Shown piece by piece: positions 37,220 to 45,707 of a DNA stretch of 64,000 nucleotides (the first letter of the stretch is position 1; the number at the start of each line of letters is the position of its first letter). The notes under the pieces were generated by a model. The model saw only the letters and a list, made by a program, of their open reading frames with translations, made no database searches and was not told the origin of the DNA. The stretch is taken from the NCBI RefSeq assembly GCF_022815645.1, contig NZ_JALGRO010000001.1:124001-188000 (forward strand), read 5' to 3'. Origin of the DNA: Curtobacterium sp. VKM Ac-2922. GTDB taxonomy: Bacteria; Actinomycetota; Actinomycetes; Actinomycetales; Microbacteriaceae. A program made the position numbers and the translations under genes.

Positions 37220-38605
37220 TCAGATCTCCTCGGCGATCACGTGCTGCTCGGGGACGGTGTGGCCCAGGGACTGCAGCTCGGTGAGGGAATCGCCCTGAGC
37301 ATGCTGCTCGGCACCCCGCAGCGCCGCGAACCCGCGCTCCAGGTCGCGCAGCAGGTCGGCGACGTCCTCGATGCCGACGGACAGCCGGATCAGTCCGTCG
37401 TGGATGCCCTGCGCCGCCCGCTCCGCCGGCGTGCGACCCGCGTGGGTCGTGGTCGCGGGGTGCAGGATGAGCGACCGGACGTCGCCCAGGTGGGTCATCC
37501 GGCTGAACAGCTGCACCGCGTCGATGAAGGCCCGGGCTGCCGGCTCGCCGCCGGCGAGCGTGAACGCGAACACCGACCCGGCGCCGCGCGGCAGGTAGCG
37601 CTCGGCCAGGTCGTGGAACGGACTGGAGGCCAGACCCGCGTGGTCGACGCTCGTCACCTCGGGCTGCTGGTCCAGCCACTGCGCGATGGCCAGCGCGTTC
37701 TGGCTGTGGCGCTCGATCCGCAGGCTCAGCGTCTCGATGCCCTGGCGGAGCAGGAACGCGTTGAAGGGCGACGGGGTCGGTCCGATGCGCGAGCTGATCA
37801 CGTCGCGGGCGTAGACGACGTAGGCGCGCGTGCCGTGGGCGTCGACGTAGCTGCGGCCACCCAGGGCGTGTTCCGGCGAGGTCAGGTGGGTCCAGCGCTC
37901 GGGGGAGACCGACCAGTCGAACGTGCCGCCGTCGACGACGACACCGCCGAGGCCGGAGCCGTGCCCGGACAGGAACTTCGACGCCGAGTGGATCACGATG
38001 TCCGCGCCGTGCTCGACCGGACGGACCAGGTACGGCGTGGCCAGGGTGTTGTCGACCACGAGCGGGACCCCGGCACGGTGCGCGGTCGCCGCGACGCCCG
38101 CGATGTCGAGCACGTCGTTCTTCGGGTTCGGGATCGTCTCGGCGAAGAACAGCTTGGTGTTCGGGCGCACCGCCGCTGCCCAGGCATCGAGGTCGCGGGC
38201 GTCGGCGACGAAGTCGACCTCGATGCCGAGCCGGCCGAGGTTCTGCAGCAGCAGGCCGCGCGTGCCCTCGTAGATGCTCTGCGCGCTGACGACGTGGTCG
38301 CCGGCCTGCAGCAGCCCGAGGAACGCGACCGTGGCGGCAGCCTGACCGCTCGACACCAGGATCGCCTCGGCACCGCGTTCGAGCAGCGCGATCCGGCGCT
38401 CGACGTCAGCGTTCGTCGGGTTGCCGAGCCGCGTGTACGTGTAGCCGTCGTCGGTGCCGGCGAAGCGGTCGCGTGCCTGGTCGAAGTCGTCGAACAGGAA
38501 CCCGGACGACATGTGGATCGCGGGCACCCGGGCGCCGTGATCCGCGTCGGGCACGAACCCGCCGTGGACCTGCTCGGTCGCGAAGCCGTGGTCGTCGTTC
38601 GCCAT
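37220..38605 (-). CDS. metY: O-acetylhomoserine sulfhydrylase (aminocarboxypropyltransferase)
   Basis: PLP enzyme of the Cys/Met gamma-family that makes homocysteine (or methionine from methanethiol) from O-acetylhomoserine. 461 residues from an ATG with an ideal GGAGGTG ribosome-binding site. DDGYTYTRLGNPTNADVERRIA near the N-terminus, PLP lysine about 210 in HSASKFLSGHG, and C-terminal FSRMTHLGDVRSLILHPATTTH typical of MetY (about 430-460 residues) rather than MetB. In one operon with the FMN monooxygenase. The 25-residue tail after ERGFAALRGAEQ is extra. Confidence 0.9.
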   Translation of the reverse strand: MANDDHGFATEQVHGGFVPDADHGARVPAIHMSSGFLFDDFDQARDRFAGTDDGYTYTRLGNPTNADVERRIALLERGAEAILVSSGQAAATVAFLGLLQAGDHVVSAQSIYEGTRGLLLQNLGRLGIEVDFVADARDLDAWAAAVRPNTKLFFAETIPNPKNDVLDIAGVAATAHRAGVPLVVDNTLATPYLVRPVEHGADIVIHSASKFLSGHGSGLGGVVVDGGTFDWSVSPERWTHLTSPEHALGGRSYVDAHGTRAYVVYARDVISSRIGPTPSPFNAFLLRQGIETLSLRIERHSQNALAIAQWLDQQPEVTSVDHAGLASSPFHDLAERYLPRGAGSVFAFTLAGGEPAARAFIDAVQLFSRMTHLGDVRSLILHPATTTHAGRTPAERAAQGIHDGLIRLSVGIEDVADLLRDLERGFAALRGAEQHAQGDSLTELQSLGHTVPEQHVIAEEI

Positions 38606-38741
38606 GGGGCACCTCCGGTAGACGTGCCGACACTCTCGCAGCCCTCGCTGCGGAGACACCCCATTGCGGCGTCCGGTTACGTGCGGCGTCGCGGTGGGGC
38701 GGTGGGGTCCGCGCGAGCGGGCGGACGTCCTCGTCTGACGC

Positions 38742-38793
38742 GATGGCCGATCCGGTCGGGGAAGCGCTGGGTTCGTCGACCGGATCGGCCATC
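38742..38793. promoter_or_regulatory. 17-bp perfect inverted repeat upstream of metY
   Basis: GATGGCCGATCCGGTCG (38742-38758) and CGACCGGATCGGCCATC (38777-38793) are exact inverted arms with an 18-nt loop, 137 bp before the metY ATG and 100 bp after the NUDIX stop, all on the minus strand. It may terminate the NUDIX operon or act as a sulfur- or methionine-responsive leader of metY. No T run. Confidence 0.6.
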
Positions 38794-38892
38794 TCTGCGG
38801 AGCAACATGCTCTGCCCCAGGCCGTGAGCGGTGTGCGGTGGGCGGTGGACGGGGATCGATGGGCGGGGTGCAGCGCGTCGGATGGGGTCGCG

Positions 38893-39423
38893 TCAGCGTG
38901 CGGTGGCGGCGAGGACGCCGGCCAGGCGGGCCGGGAACCCGTCGGGCAGCGGATCGGGGAGGGCGTCGACGGGGAACCAGCGGACGTCGGTGCTCTCGTC
39001 GCTGACCCGCAGGTCGACGGACAGCGGGGCGATCGCAACGAGGCCGACGTCCCAGTGCGCGGCACACGAGAACCCGCCGTGCAGCTCGTGGCGGTCGAGG
39101 TCGACGATCCGCTCGGACGCCAGGTGCAGGTCGGCGATGCCGGACTCCTCGCGGGCCTCGCGCTGCGCGGCGTCGGCGAGCGAGCGGTCGCCGGGCTCGA
39201 GGTGCCCGCCGAACTGCACCCAGAACCGGCCCTTGCGGTGCAGGCAGAGCAGCACGTGCGCATGGTCCGGCGACAGCACGAAGCACGACCCGGTCAGGTG
39301 CTCGGAGCCGCCCTCGCGCCACAGGGCAGCATCACCCTGCTCGGCGACGAACGCGGTGTATCGGTCGCGGAGCGGTCCCGCGGGTGCCGTGGCGAGCTCG
39401 GTGAGGACGTCGGTCGCGCGCAC
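38893..39423 (-). CDS. NUDIX hydrolase
   Basis: 176 residues from GTG. The Nudix box is complete: GGHLEPGDRSLADAAQREAREESG, i.e. G-x5-E-x7-REA-x-EE-x-G (about 72-95). Preceded by HVLLCLHRKGRFWVQF, as in pyrophosphatases acting on nucleotides or sugar nucleotides. Substrate unknown. It starts one base after the M50-like peptidase stop (TGA-C-GTG), so it is the last gene of the glmS group. Confidence 0.87.
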   Translation of the reverse strand: MRATDVLTELATAPAGPLRDRYTAFVAEQGDAALWREGGSEHLTGSCFVLSPDHAHVLLCLHRKGRFWVQFGGHLEPGDRSLADAAQREAREESGIADLHLASERIVDLDRHELHGGFSCAAHWDVGLVAIAPLSVDLRVSDESTDVRWFPVDALPDPLPDGFPARLAGVLAATAR

Positions 39424-39424
39424 G

Positions 39425-40150
39425 TCAGACCAGCCCGCGGACGCCGGCGACGATCGTGTCCCACACGTCGACCAGCGGGCCGCGCGCGAACCACACCGCG
39501 ATCCCGTTGACGACGACGAACAGGACGAACCAGACGGCCGCGGGCAGGCGCATCTCGGCCGCGGCGATGTGGAAGTCGGTCTGCACCCGGGCTCCGGTCA
39601 CCAGCCAGCGGGCGACCTGCACCACGGAACGCAGCCCGTCGACGACGAAGAGCGCACCGACCGCGGCGACGACGAGCACGGTGGCCTCGGACGGACGGAG
39701 TGCGACCCAGAGTGCCAGCGCGTCGAAGCCGACCACGACGAGCAGCCCGAACCAGTTCCGGACGAACAGCAGCGCGATCAGCCCGATCACGCCCAGCACC
39801 ACGACCGGCAGCCACCGCGAACCGTGCAGCACGCCCGTCAGCAGCAGCGCCCCGGCCCACAGTGGCGCGCTGTAGCCCGCGTACAGGTTGAGGATGCGGA
39901 CGAGCCACCGGATGCCGCTCGGGACGCCGCCGAGCTGGACCCAGGCCTCACCCGAGCCGTCCGGTCGCAGGTCGATGCGGCGGATCTGCCCGCCGAAGGG
40001 CACGACGACGACCGCGTGGCCGACCTCGTGCGCGATCGTCGCAGCGATCCGGGCGACCCGACCGACCACGGGGACGAAGGGCAGCACGGCGCCGACGAGG
40101 ATCGCGACGAACACGAACGAGGCGGAGGACACGAGCGGGACGGTGGACAT
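39425..40150 (-). CDS. M50B-like membrane zinc peptidase
   Basis: 241 residues. The zinc-binding motif HEVGHA (about 41-46) is in an early membrane-associated helix, as in M50 site-2-protease relatives; about six further hydrophobic segments. A conserved-looking LRPDGSGEAWV follows the active site. It is shorter than RseP and has no PDZ domain, resembling the M50B family of actinobacterial membrane peptidases. Probably within one operon: glmS, a 37-codon frame, this gene, NUDIX. Confidence 0.82.
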   Translation of the reverse strand: MSTVPLVSSASFVFVAILVGAVLPFVPVVGRVARIAATIAHEVGHAVVVVPFGGQIRRIDLRPDGSGEAWVQLGGVPSGIRWLVRILNLYAGYSAPLWAGALLLTGVLHGSRWLPVVVLGVIGLIALLFVRNWFGLLVVVGFDALALWVALRPSEATVLVVAAVGALFVVDGLRSVVQVARWLVTGARVQTDFHIAAAEMRLPAAVWFVLFVVVNGIAVWFARGPLVDVWDTIVAGVRGLV

Positions 40151-40174
40151 CGCCCGCCACTGTGGCAGAGACGG

Positions 40175-40288
40175 CTAGGAGATCACCGAGGCGGCCGTCA
40201 GCAGGACGACGAGCGTCACTGCGACGGCGACCGCGGTCAGGACGATGAGGAACACCGTCAGACGGTTGTTGCGCGAGTGCCCGGCTAT
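40175..40288 (-). CDS. putative 37-codon membrane peptide overlapping the glmS stop
   Basis: A short frame with one strong membrane helix, VFLIVLTAVAVAVTLVVLLT, after a basic N-terminus HSRNNRL; it ends at TAG 40177-40175, 24 bp before the M50 gene. Its first codon would be ATA, overlapping the glmS stop as ATAG in the same way ATGA overlaps work elsewhere here. No ATG, GTG or TTG lies in frame upstream; an internal GTG would leave 26 codons. Either a non-standard start, a decayed start codon, or a chance frame. Peptide composition (Arg/Asn N-end, uniform helix) favours a real gene. Confidence 0.4.
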   Translation of the reverse strand: MAGHSRNNRLTVFLIVLTAVAVAVTLVVLLTAASVIS

Positions 40289-42066
40289 TCGACCGTCACC
40301 GACTTCGCGAGGTTCCTCGGCTTGTCGACGTCGCAGCCGAGCTGCAGCGCGAGTTCGCGGGCGAGCATCTGCAGCGGCACGACGGCCTCCAGCGGTCCCC
40401 AGGGTCCGGTCGTCCCGAGCGCCGGGATGTCCGATCCCGGGCCGCCGATCGTGATGACGAAGCCGCCGCGGGCACGGACCTCGGCGATCGCGGCCTGTAA
40501 CCGGTGCTCGCCGTGGTCGATGACGACGACCGGCGTGCCCTCGTCGACGAGCGCCAGCGGGCCGTGCTTGAGTTCGCCCGCAGGGTACGCCTCGGCCCAG
40601 CGGTAGCTGAGCTCCTTGAGCTTCAGCGCGCCCTCGGCGGCGTAGGGCAGTCCGACCCCACGACCGAGGAACAGGAAGCCGGTGGCCGCGCGCAGGCTCG
40701 ACACCAGCAGCGGGATACGGTCCGCTGCCACCTGTCCGGCCGTCGCGATCCGCACGGGGAGTTCCCGCAGGCCGTCGACGAGTTCGCGGGCGCGGACCAG
40801 GTCCACACGACCGGAGGCCACGAGCGCCGAGATCATCGCGGCGACCCCGACGACGACCTGCGCGGTGAACGTCTTGGTCGCGGCGACCCCGATCTCCGGG
40901 CCGGCCTGGCAGTCGAGGACCGCGTCGGCGCGGCGGGCGAGCGAGGAGTGCACGTTGTTCGTCAGTGCCAGGACGGGGAAGTCGCCCGCCAGCCGGTCGA
41001 GCGCCCGCAGGACGTCGGCGGTCTCACCGGACTGGCTGATCGCGACGACCAGGGTGCCCGGGCCGAGGACGGCCTGGTCGGCCTCGCTGGCGACGACGAT
41101 GTCCGTCGGGATCCCGCCGATGCCGCGCAGCGCGGTGGCGATGACCTGCCCGGCGTTCAGCGAGGTGCCGCACGCGACGATCGCGAGCCGGTGGAAGCCG
41201 GGCAGCCCGAGGCCGACCCACATGCTGCCGTCCGCGGCCCGCGCGGCGATGCGCTCGATGATCTCGGCGACGACGCGGGGCTGCTCCTCGATCTCCTTCG
41301 CCATGAAGTCCGGGTGGTCGCCCAGGTCGAGTGCTGCGGCGGCGAAGGGCGAGGGCGTGGGGAACGGCACGGGGACGGACACACCGTTCGACGACCAGCT
41401 CCACGCTTCACCGAGCTCGACGACGTCCCCGTCGCGCAGCGCCACGAAGGTCTCGCACCACTCGGCGATCGCACCGATGTCGCTCGCGACGAAGTCACCA
41501 CGCGGTGCGCGGGCGACGACCAGCGGCGAGCGGTCCGCTGCGACGACCATGCGGTTCGTCCGCGCGTCGAGGACCACGAGCGCCCACGACCCCTCGAGCT
41601 GCACGGTCGCGATCTGCACGGCGAGCATGAGGTCCTGGTCGACGGCGAGGGCACGCTCGACCAGGTGGGTCACGACCTCGGAGTCGACGTCCGAGACGAA
41701 CCGGTGTCCCTGCGCCTCGAGCCGCTCGCGGAGCGGTCCGGCGTTCTCGATGATGCCGTTGTGCACGACGCTGATCCGGCCGGAGCAGTCGTGGTGCGGG
41801 TGGGCGTTCCGCTCGGACACGCCGCCGTGGGTCGCCCACCGGGTGTGGCCGATGCCGGTGCCCGTCAGGGCGTCCCCGGCGCGCGCTGCGACGAGCGTCC
41901 GCAGGTCACCGACCCGGGACACGGACCGGATGGTCTCCGTGCCGCCCGAGGCGGTCCGCACGGCGATGCCCGCGGAGTCGTAGCCGCGGTACTCGAGTCG
42001 TTCGAGGCCGTCGAGCAGGTAGGGCGTCGCGTCGTCCGAGACGCGTGCCGCGATGATGCCGCACAT
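40285..42066 (-). CDS. glmS: glutamine--fructose-6-phosphate aminotransferase
   Basis: Makes glucosamine 6-phosphate, the first step to UDP-GlcNAc and peptidoglycan. 593 residues, starting MCGIIAARV with the catalytic Cys2 exposed after Met removal. Glutaminase landmarks RGYDSAGIAV, GHTRWATHG and NGIIEN; two SIS domains with VACGTSLNAG, ISQSGETADVL, CQAGPEIGVAATKTFT and a C-terminus ending KPRNLAKSVTVE, diagnostic of GlmS. Slightly shorter than the usual 610. GGGAA precedes the start. No glmS ribozyme core was recognised upstream. Confidence 0.96.
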   Translation of the reverse strand: MCGIIAARVSDDATPYLLDGLERLEYRGYDSAGIAVRTASGGTETIRSVSRVGDLRTLVAARAGDALTGTGIGHTRWATHGGVSERNAHPHHDCSGRISVVHNGIIENAGPLRERLEAQGHRFVSDVDSEVVTHLVERALAVDQDLMLAVQIATVQLEGSWALVVLDARTNRMVVAADRSPLVVARAPRGDFVASDIGAIAEWCETFVALRDGDVVELGEAWSWSSNGVSVPVPFPTPSPFAAAALDLGDHPDFMAKEIEEQPRVVAEIIERIAARAADGSMWVGLGLPGFHRLAIVACGTSLNAGQVIATALRGIGGIPTDIVVASEADQAVLGPGTLVVAISQSGETADVLRALDRLAGDFPVLALTNNVHSSLARRADAVLDCQAGPEIGVAATKTFTAQVVVGVAAMISALVASGRVDLVRARELVDGLRELPVRIATAGQVAADRIPLLVSSLRAATGFLFLGRGVGLPYAAEGALKLKELSYRWAEAYPAGELKHGPLALVDEGTPVVVIDHGEHRLQAAIAEVRARGGFVITIGGPGSDIPALGTTGPWGPLEAVVPLQMLARELALQLGCDVDKPRNLAKSVTVE

Positions 42067-42408
42067 CGGGTTCCCTTCGGGTGGGATGCAGGGGGAGTGG
42101 GGCGGCACCGACCGCCGCTCGGGATCTGCCACGCGATCGGGACCACCTGCCCGGACCGCCGCCCGTCCTCGGATCAGGCGAGGACGGACGGCGGCGTTCG
42201 TGGGCCGGTGGTTCGGGTACCGATCGGGGTACCGTGGCTGGCCTCCGCAGAGGCGCGGCGGTCGGTGCACCAGAAGCATCTCCGGTGGCGCACCGGCCCG
42301 ACAACGTGGCGCGACGGTTGTTGCGGTTCTCCGCGCAGAGGGTGCGAGTCCGTGCGGCGTGTGCGGGGTCGCGCAACGGCCGCAGGATCCCGCGTCCGCA
42401 CACGACGA
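42067..42408 (-). other. glmS upstream region without a gene
   Basis: About 340 bp between the LuxR-gene terminator and the glmS start hold no convincing gene. A 16-bp stem with one mismatch lies at 42156-42171/42179-42194 (CCGCCGCCCGTCCTCG arm, 7-nt loop), and the palindrome GGTACC occurs near 42216 and 42228. It probably carries the glmS promoter and leader; no consensus -10 stood out. Confidence 0.5.
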
Positions 42409-42446
42409 ACGGGAGGCCCGGTACCAGCTGGTACCGGGCCTCCCGT
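42409..42446. terminator. palindromic terminator, repeat family copy 3
   Basis: ACGGGAGGCCCGGTACC, AGCT, GGTACCGGGCCTCCCGT: a perfect 17-bp stem 21 nt after the LuxR-regulator stop (minus strand). Confidence 0.85.
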
Positions 42447-42467
42447 CAGACGGAACGCACGTTCAGA

Positions 42468-45176
42468 TCACGTGAGCAGCGCGACCAGGTGGGAGCGCGA
42501 ACGCGCTCCGACCTTGCGGTAGATCTGCGTCAGCCGCAGCTCCACCGTGCGCTGGGACATGTACAGCGACGAGGCGATCTCGCGGTTGCGGTACCCCTCG
42601 GTCACCTTCTGCACCACAGCACGCTCCTCCGCCGTCAGCGAGGTGAGCACGGTTGCCGCGTCGGGTGCGCTCCGCGGCGTCCCCGGGGTCATCGGCGTGA
42701 CCGGGGACAGCAGCGCGCCGGAGCGCACGCCACCCGCGAACGGTCCAGCGGCCGTCGGGGTGCCGAAGGACGGCATCGCGACGGTCGGCGCCGGCGTGAC
42801 GAGCGGACGACGGAGCCCCGCTGCCTCGTAGGCGGCTGCCGCAGCAGCACCGAGTCGGGCACGGTCCGCCGGGTTGCCGATCGCGGCGAGGGCCGCGAAC
42901 GTGCGAGCCCGCTCGAACTGCGAGTCCGCCGGCTGGAAGAGCTCCAACGCACGACGCCGCGAGGTGTCCCTCGTGGTGTCGTCGGCGATGAGCGCCAGGC
43001 TCCGTGCCAGCACCAGGGCGCCCCAGCGGGACGGACGGGCGTGGTGGTCGGCGGCCAGGCGTGCGGTGATGTTCCGTGCGTCGTCGATGCGGTCCAGCCG
43101 GACGTAGGCCTCGACCAGGTCGCCGAGGTGCCGGAGCACGGCGGGGTTCCGCAGGCTCCGTCCGATGGCGTCGGCCGCCTCGAGTGAGGACGCGGCCTCG
43201 TCGAGTCGTCCGTCGAGCAGCAGGACCCGACCGCGCAGTGCGTACAGCTTCGCCGTCGCTCCCCACAGTCGGTTCGTCGAACGCTGCCGCAGGCAGTGGT
43301 CGACGACGTCGAGCGCATCGGCGGTGCGGCCCTCGGCGAAGTGCCGCCATGCGATCGCGATCGCCCGCGAGGGCTCGCGCAACCGCTCGACGACGGCCGA
43401 ACCGGACTCCCACACGTCGATCGCGCGGAGCGCCTGCCGGTAGTTGCCGGAGCGCACCTCGTTCTCGGCGGACAGGTAGCGGGCTGCCTCGATCCACACG
43501 GGCTGCGTGTCCTTGGCGCGGGCCAGGACGAGCGCGAACACCCGGCGGGCGCTGCGGTAGCGCTCGGCGATGCTGAGCGCGTGCGACAGCAGGAGCAGTG
43601 CCGGGTCGCTCATGGCGAGCAGCTGCTGGGCGGCCAGGCCGTCGTGCAGCTCGGCGTCCGGCGGCAGGGTGCCGTCGACCGCGGCCACGAGTTCCCGCGA
43701 CGTGGTGAGGATCTCCGAGGTGTGGGTGGACGCGTGGTCCTCGAACACCTCGGCACGGTGCAGCAGGTCGCGGGCCTGGTCGAGCTCCCACGCCTCGGCG
43801 CGGAACGACGCGACCATGGCGAGCAGACCGGCGAACGCGTCGGCCTCGGCCGGCTTGTCCGTGTCGATCGGCACCATGAGCTCGTCAGCGTGCACGGCAT
43901 CGCCGCTGAGGTACTGCACCGAGTACTGCAGCCGGAGTCGGCGGACCTCGTCCGACAGCTCGGTGAACGGCTTGATCGCCGCCAGGTAGCGCTGCGCGTA
44001 GCCGAGCAGGCGGTGCGCGAGCAGCACCTCGGTGACGCCGAGCAGGGCGACGTGTTCCGTCTCGGACCCCGTCCCCACGTGCAGGGCACGTTCGGTCAGC
44101 GTCACGGCGGCGCGGGCGTCACCGTCACGGGCGTACGAACGACCGGCCGCCAGCAGCGCGACGGCGTCGGGGACGTCGTCGACGAAGCTCTGGTGCCACG
44201 CGGCCGAACGGTCGTCGTGGGCGGCGGCCGCCGTCGCCAGCTCGGTGTGCGCCTCGCGGCGGTCCCGGGCGGACGTGCTCCAGTACAGGAACGAGCGGAC
44301 GAGCGGGTCCTTGATGCCGATCGACTGCCCGCGCACGGTCGCCAGACCGGCGCCGACGAGGTCGTCGATCGCATCGCGGTCCCACGCGGCGACACGCGCC
44401 GTCGGGACGAGGGACAACCGTTCCAGGACATCCAGATCCCGTCCTGCAACGGCTTCGAGGACGAGCTCCGCCGCAGCGGTGGTCGTCGTGGTGGGGCGGA
44501 GCGGCAGCACGAGCGGCTCGGTGCCCACGAGCTGCTCGCGACGGAGTCCGGCGATCTGCTCGCGCAGTGCACCGGGGTTGCCGCCGGTCTCCTCGGCGAG
44601 GACGGCGAGCACGCCGTCGTTCGCCTCTTCGGGCGCCATGTCACGGGCCAGCACGAGTGCCTCGTCCGACGCCAGCGGTGTGAGCCGGAGGATCGGGAGG
44701 GACGCGAGCGGACCGTCGAGCGGCACACGGCGGACCGTGGCCACGAGACGCAGCGCGGTGCCGGCGAGCCGACCCGCCAGGAACGCGATGAGCTCCTGGC
44801 TCTCGGCGTCCATGCGGTCCAGGTCGTCGATGAGCACGAGCGTCGGCGGGAGCGTCAGCGCGTGCACGGCGTCCAGGAAGTCGTGCGCTGCGGCGAGACC
44901 CTCGTCGACGTTCCGGACGAGCCGCGCGATGTGCGCCGAGGCCCGGGGGTCGTCGAGAGCGGTGAACAGGGAGGTGACGCCCGACATCGGCCAACGTGCT
45001 TCTGCACCGTTGACGCCGAGACGGACGACGGGGATGGAGACGCGGTGCGAGACCGCGTCGAGGACGCTGGAGCGTCCGGAGCCAGGGTCGCCGACGACGA
45101 CCATCGCAGACTCCCGAGGGAGTACGGCGAGGGCCGCGATCCGGTCGACCTCAGAACGTCGACCGGTGAGTTCCAT
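42468..45176 (-). CDS. large ATP-binding LuxR-family transcriptional regulator
   Basis: 902 residues. N-terminal P-loop ATPase: GDPGSGRSS (about 29-37) and Walker B-like LVLIDDLDRMD (about 114-124), then a long alpha-helical TPR-like middle, a Pro/Ala/Gly hinge, and a C-terminal LuxR HTH (about 845-895) with LTAEERAVVQKVTEGYRNRE and LYMSQRTVELRLTQIYRKVG. This is the LAL/MalT-like STAND layout in which ATP and an inducer drive oligomerisation. Target genes are not evident. A 62-codon frame ends 6 bp upstream, so translation may be coupled. Confidence 0.9.
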   Translation of the reverse strand: MELTGRRSEVDRIAALAVLPRESAMVVVGDPGSGRSSVLDAVSHRVSIPVVRLGVNGAEARWPMSGVTSLFTALDDPRASAHIARLVRNVDEGLAAAHDFLDAVHALTLPPTLVLIDDLDRMDAESQELIAFLAGRLAGTALRLVATVRRVPLDGPLASLPILRLTPLASDEALVLARDMAPEEANDGVLAVLAEETGGNPGALREQIAGLRREQLVGTEPLVLPLRPTTTTTAAAELVLEAVAGRDLDVLERLSLVPTARVAAWDRDAIDDLVGAGLATVRGQSIGIKDPLVRSFLYWSTSARDRREAHTELATAAAAHDDRSAAWHQSFVDDVPDAVALLAAGRSYARDGDARAAVTLTERALHVGTGSETEHVALLGVTEVLLAHRLLGYAQRYLAAIKPFTELSDEVRRLRLQYSVQYLSGDAVHADELMVPIDTDKPAEADAFAGLLAMVASFRAEAWELDQARDLLHRAEVFEDHASTHTSEILTTSRELVAAVDGTLPPDAELHDGLAAQQLLAMSDPALLLLSHALSIAERYRSARRVFALVLARAKDTQPVWIEAARYLSAENEVRSGNYRQALRAIDVWESGSAVVERLREPSRAIAIAWRHFAEGRTADALDVVDHCLRQRSTNRLWGATAKLYALRGRVLLLDGRLDEAASSLEAADAIGRSLRNPAVLRHLGDLVEAYVRLDRIDDARNITARLAADHHARPSRWGALVLARSLALIADDTTRDTSRRRALELFQPADSQFERARTFAALAAIGNPADRARLGAAAAAAYEAAGLRRPLVTPAPTVAMPSFGTPTAAGPFAGGVRSGALLSPVTPMTPGTPRSAPDAATVLTSLTAEERAVVQKVTEGYRNREIASSLYMSQRTVELRLTQIYRKVGARSRSHLVALLT

Positions 45177-45182
45177 GCGGAC

Positions 45183-45371
45183 TCACCGGCCTCCGGGTCC
45201 GAGGACGAACGGGAGGGCGGGGCGCACGGAAGCGGACCGGACGCTCGCGCGGCGGGTGGCCGCGGCAGAGCTCGGACGTGTGGCGGCCATCAGGGTGGCG
45301 CCGGGCTGATCGTGGTTGGAATGCGGCCGAGTGAGGGTGCACTCGGTTCCGCTCGGGAACGATGATGTCAT
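45183..45371 (-). CDS. small ORF upstream of and coupled to the LuxR regulator
   Basis: 62 codons from an ATG with GAAGGGTGAT 6 nt upstream, one of the best ribosome-binding sites in the window; the stop lies 6 nt before the LuxR-gene ATG. Product begins MTSSFPSGTECTLTRPHSNH, then is Ala/Arg/Ser-rich (AAATRRASVRSASVRPALPF); no known domain and no membrane helix. Codon third positions are mostly G/C like real genes here. May be a leader peptide for translational coupling or an independent small protein. Confidence 0.5.
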   Translation of the reverse strand: MTSSFPSGTECTLTRPHSNHDQPGATLMAATRPSSAAATRRASVRSASVRPALPFVLGPGGR

Positions 45372-45707
45372 CGTCGTATCACCCTTCGGGTTGGGTTGTT
45401 TGACGAACACGACGGATCTGGCGCTGCATCGGGACTAGGGATCCTGAGACATTGCCTGACCTGCCGTCTGTGCTCGACGATAACCCAGGTCGGGGGGCAT
45501 TGATCCAGCGCACGCAATCGGATGTGACGGATGGTCACCCCAGAATGGGGGGTGCCACCCCCCGCGAGGGGGTCATCAGGCGCTTGACGTGGTCGGAACG
45601 AGGTACGGCACCGGGGTACATCGTTGGAGCGCTCCGTTCGGACGACCCGGGGGTGTGGTGCGCACAGCGGACATGATGAGCGCTCACTCGGCCGTGGGTG
45701 CTGTGGT
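45372..45707. other. regulatory gap between hisN and the LuxR operon
   Basis: 336 bp without a believable gene. It carries overlapping hairpins at 45547-45573 (listed separately) and an A/T-richer stretch around 45480-45540. The LuxR-operon promoter must be here (minus strand), but no single -10 is clearly best. Confidence 0.4.
45547..45573. promoter_or_regulatory. two overlapping, mutually exclusive hairpins
   Basis: GGGGGGTG C CACCCCCC (45547-45563) and ACCCCC x(4) GGGGGT (45557-45573) share the C-rich strand, so only one can form at a time. On the minus strand they lie between hisN and the LuxR operon, giving an attenuator-like or operator-like arrangement. Confidence 0.45.

Noticed and set aside
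42067..42408. glmS ribozyme or a known riboswitch upstream of glmS
   Set aside because: No recognisable ribozyme core or conserved riboswitch motif; only a simple stem is visible.
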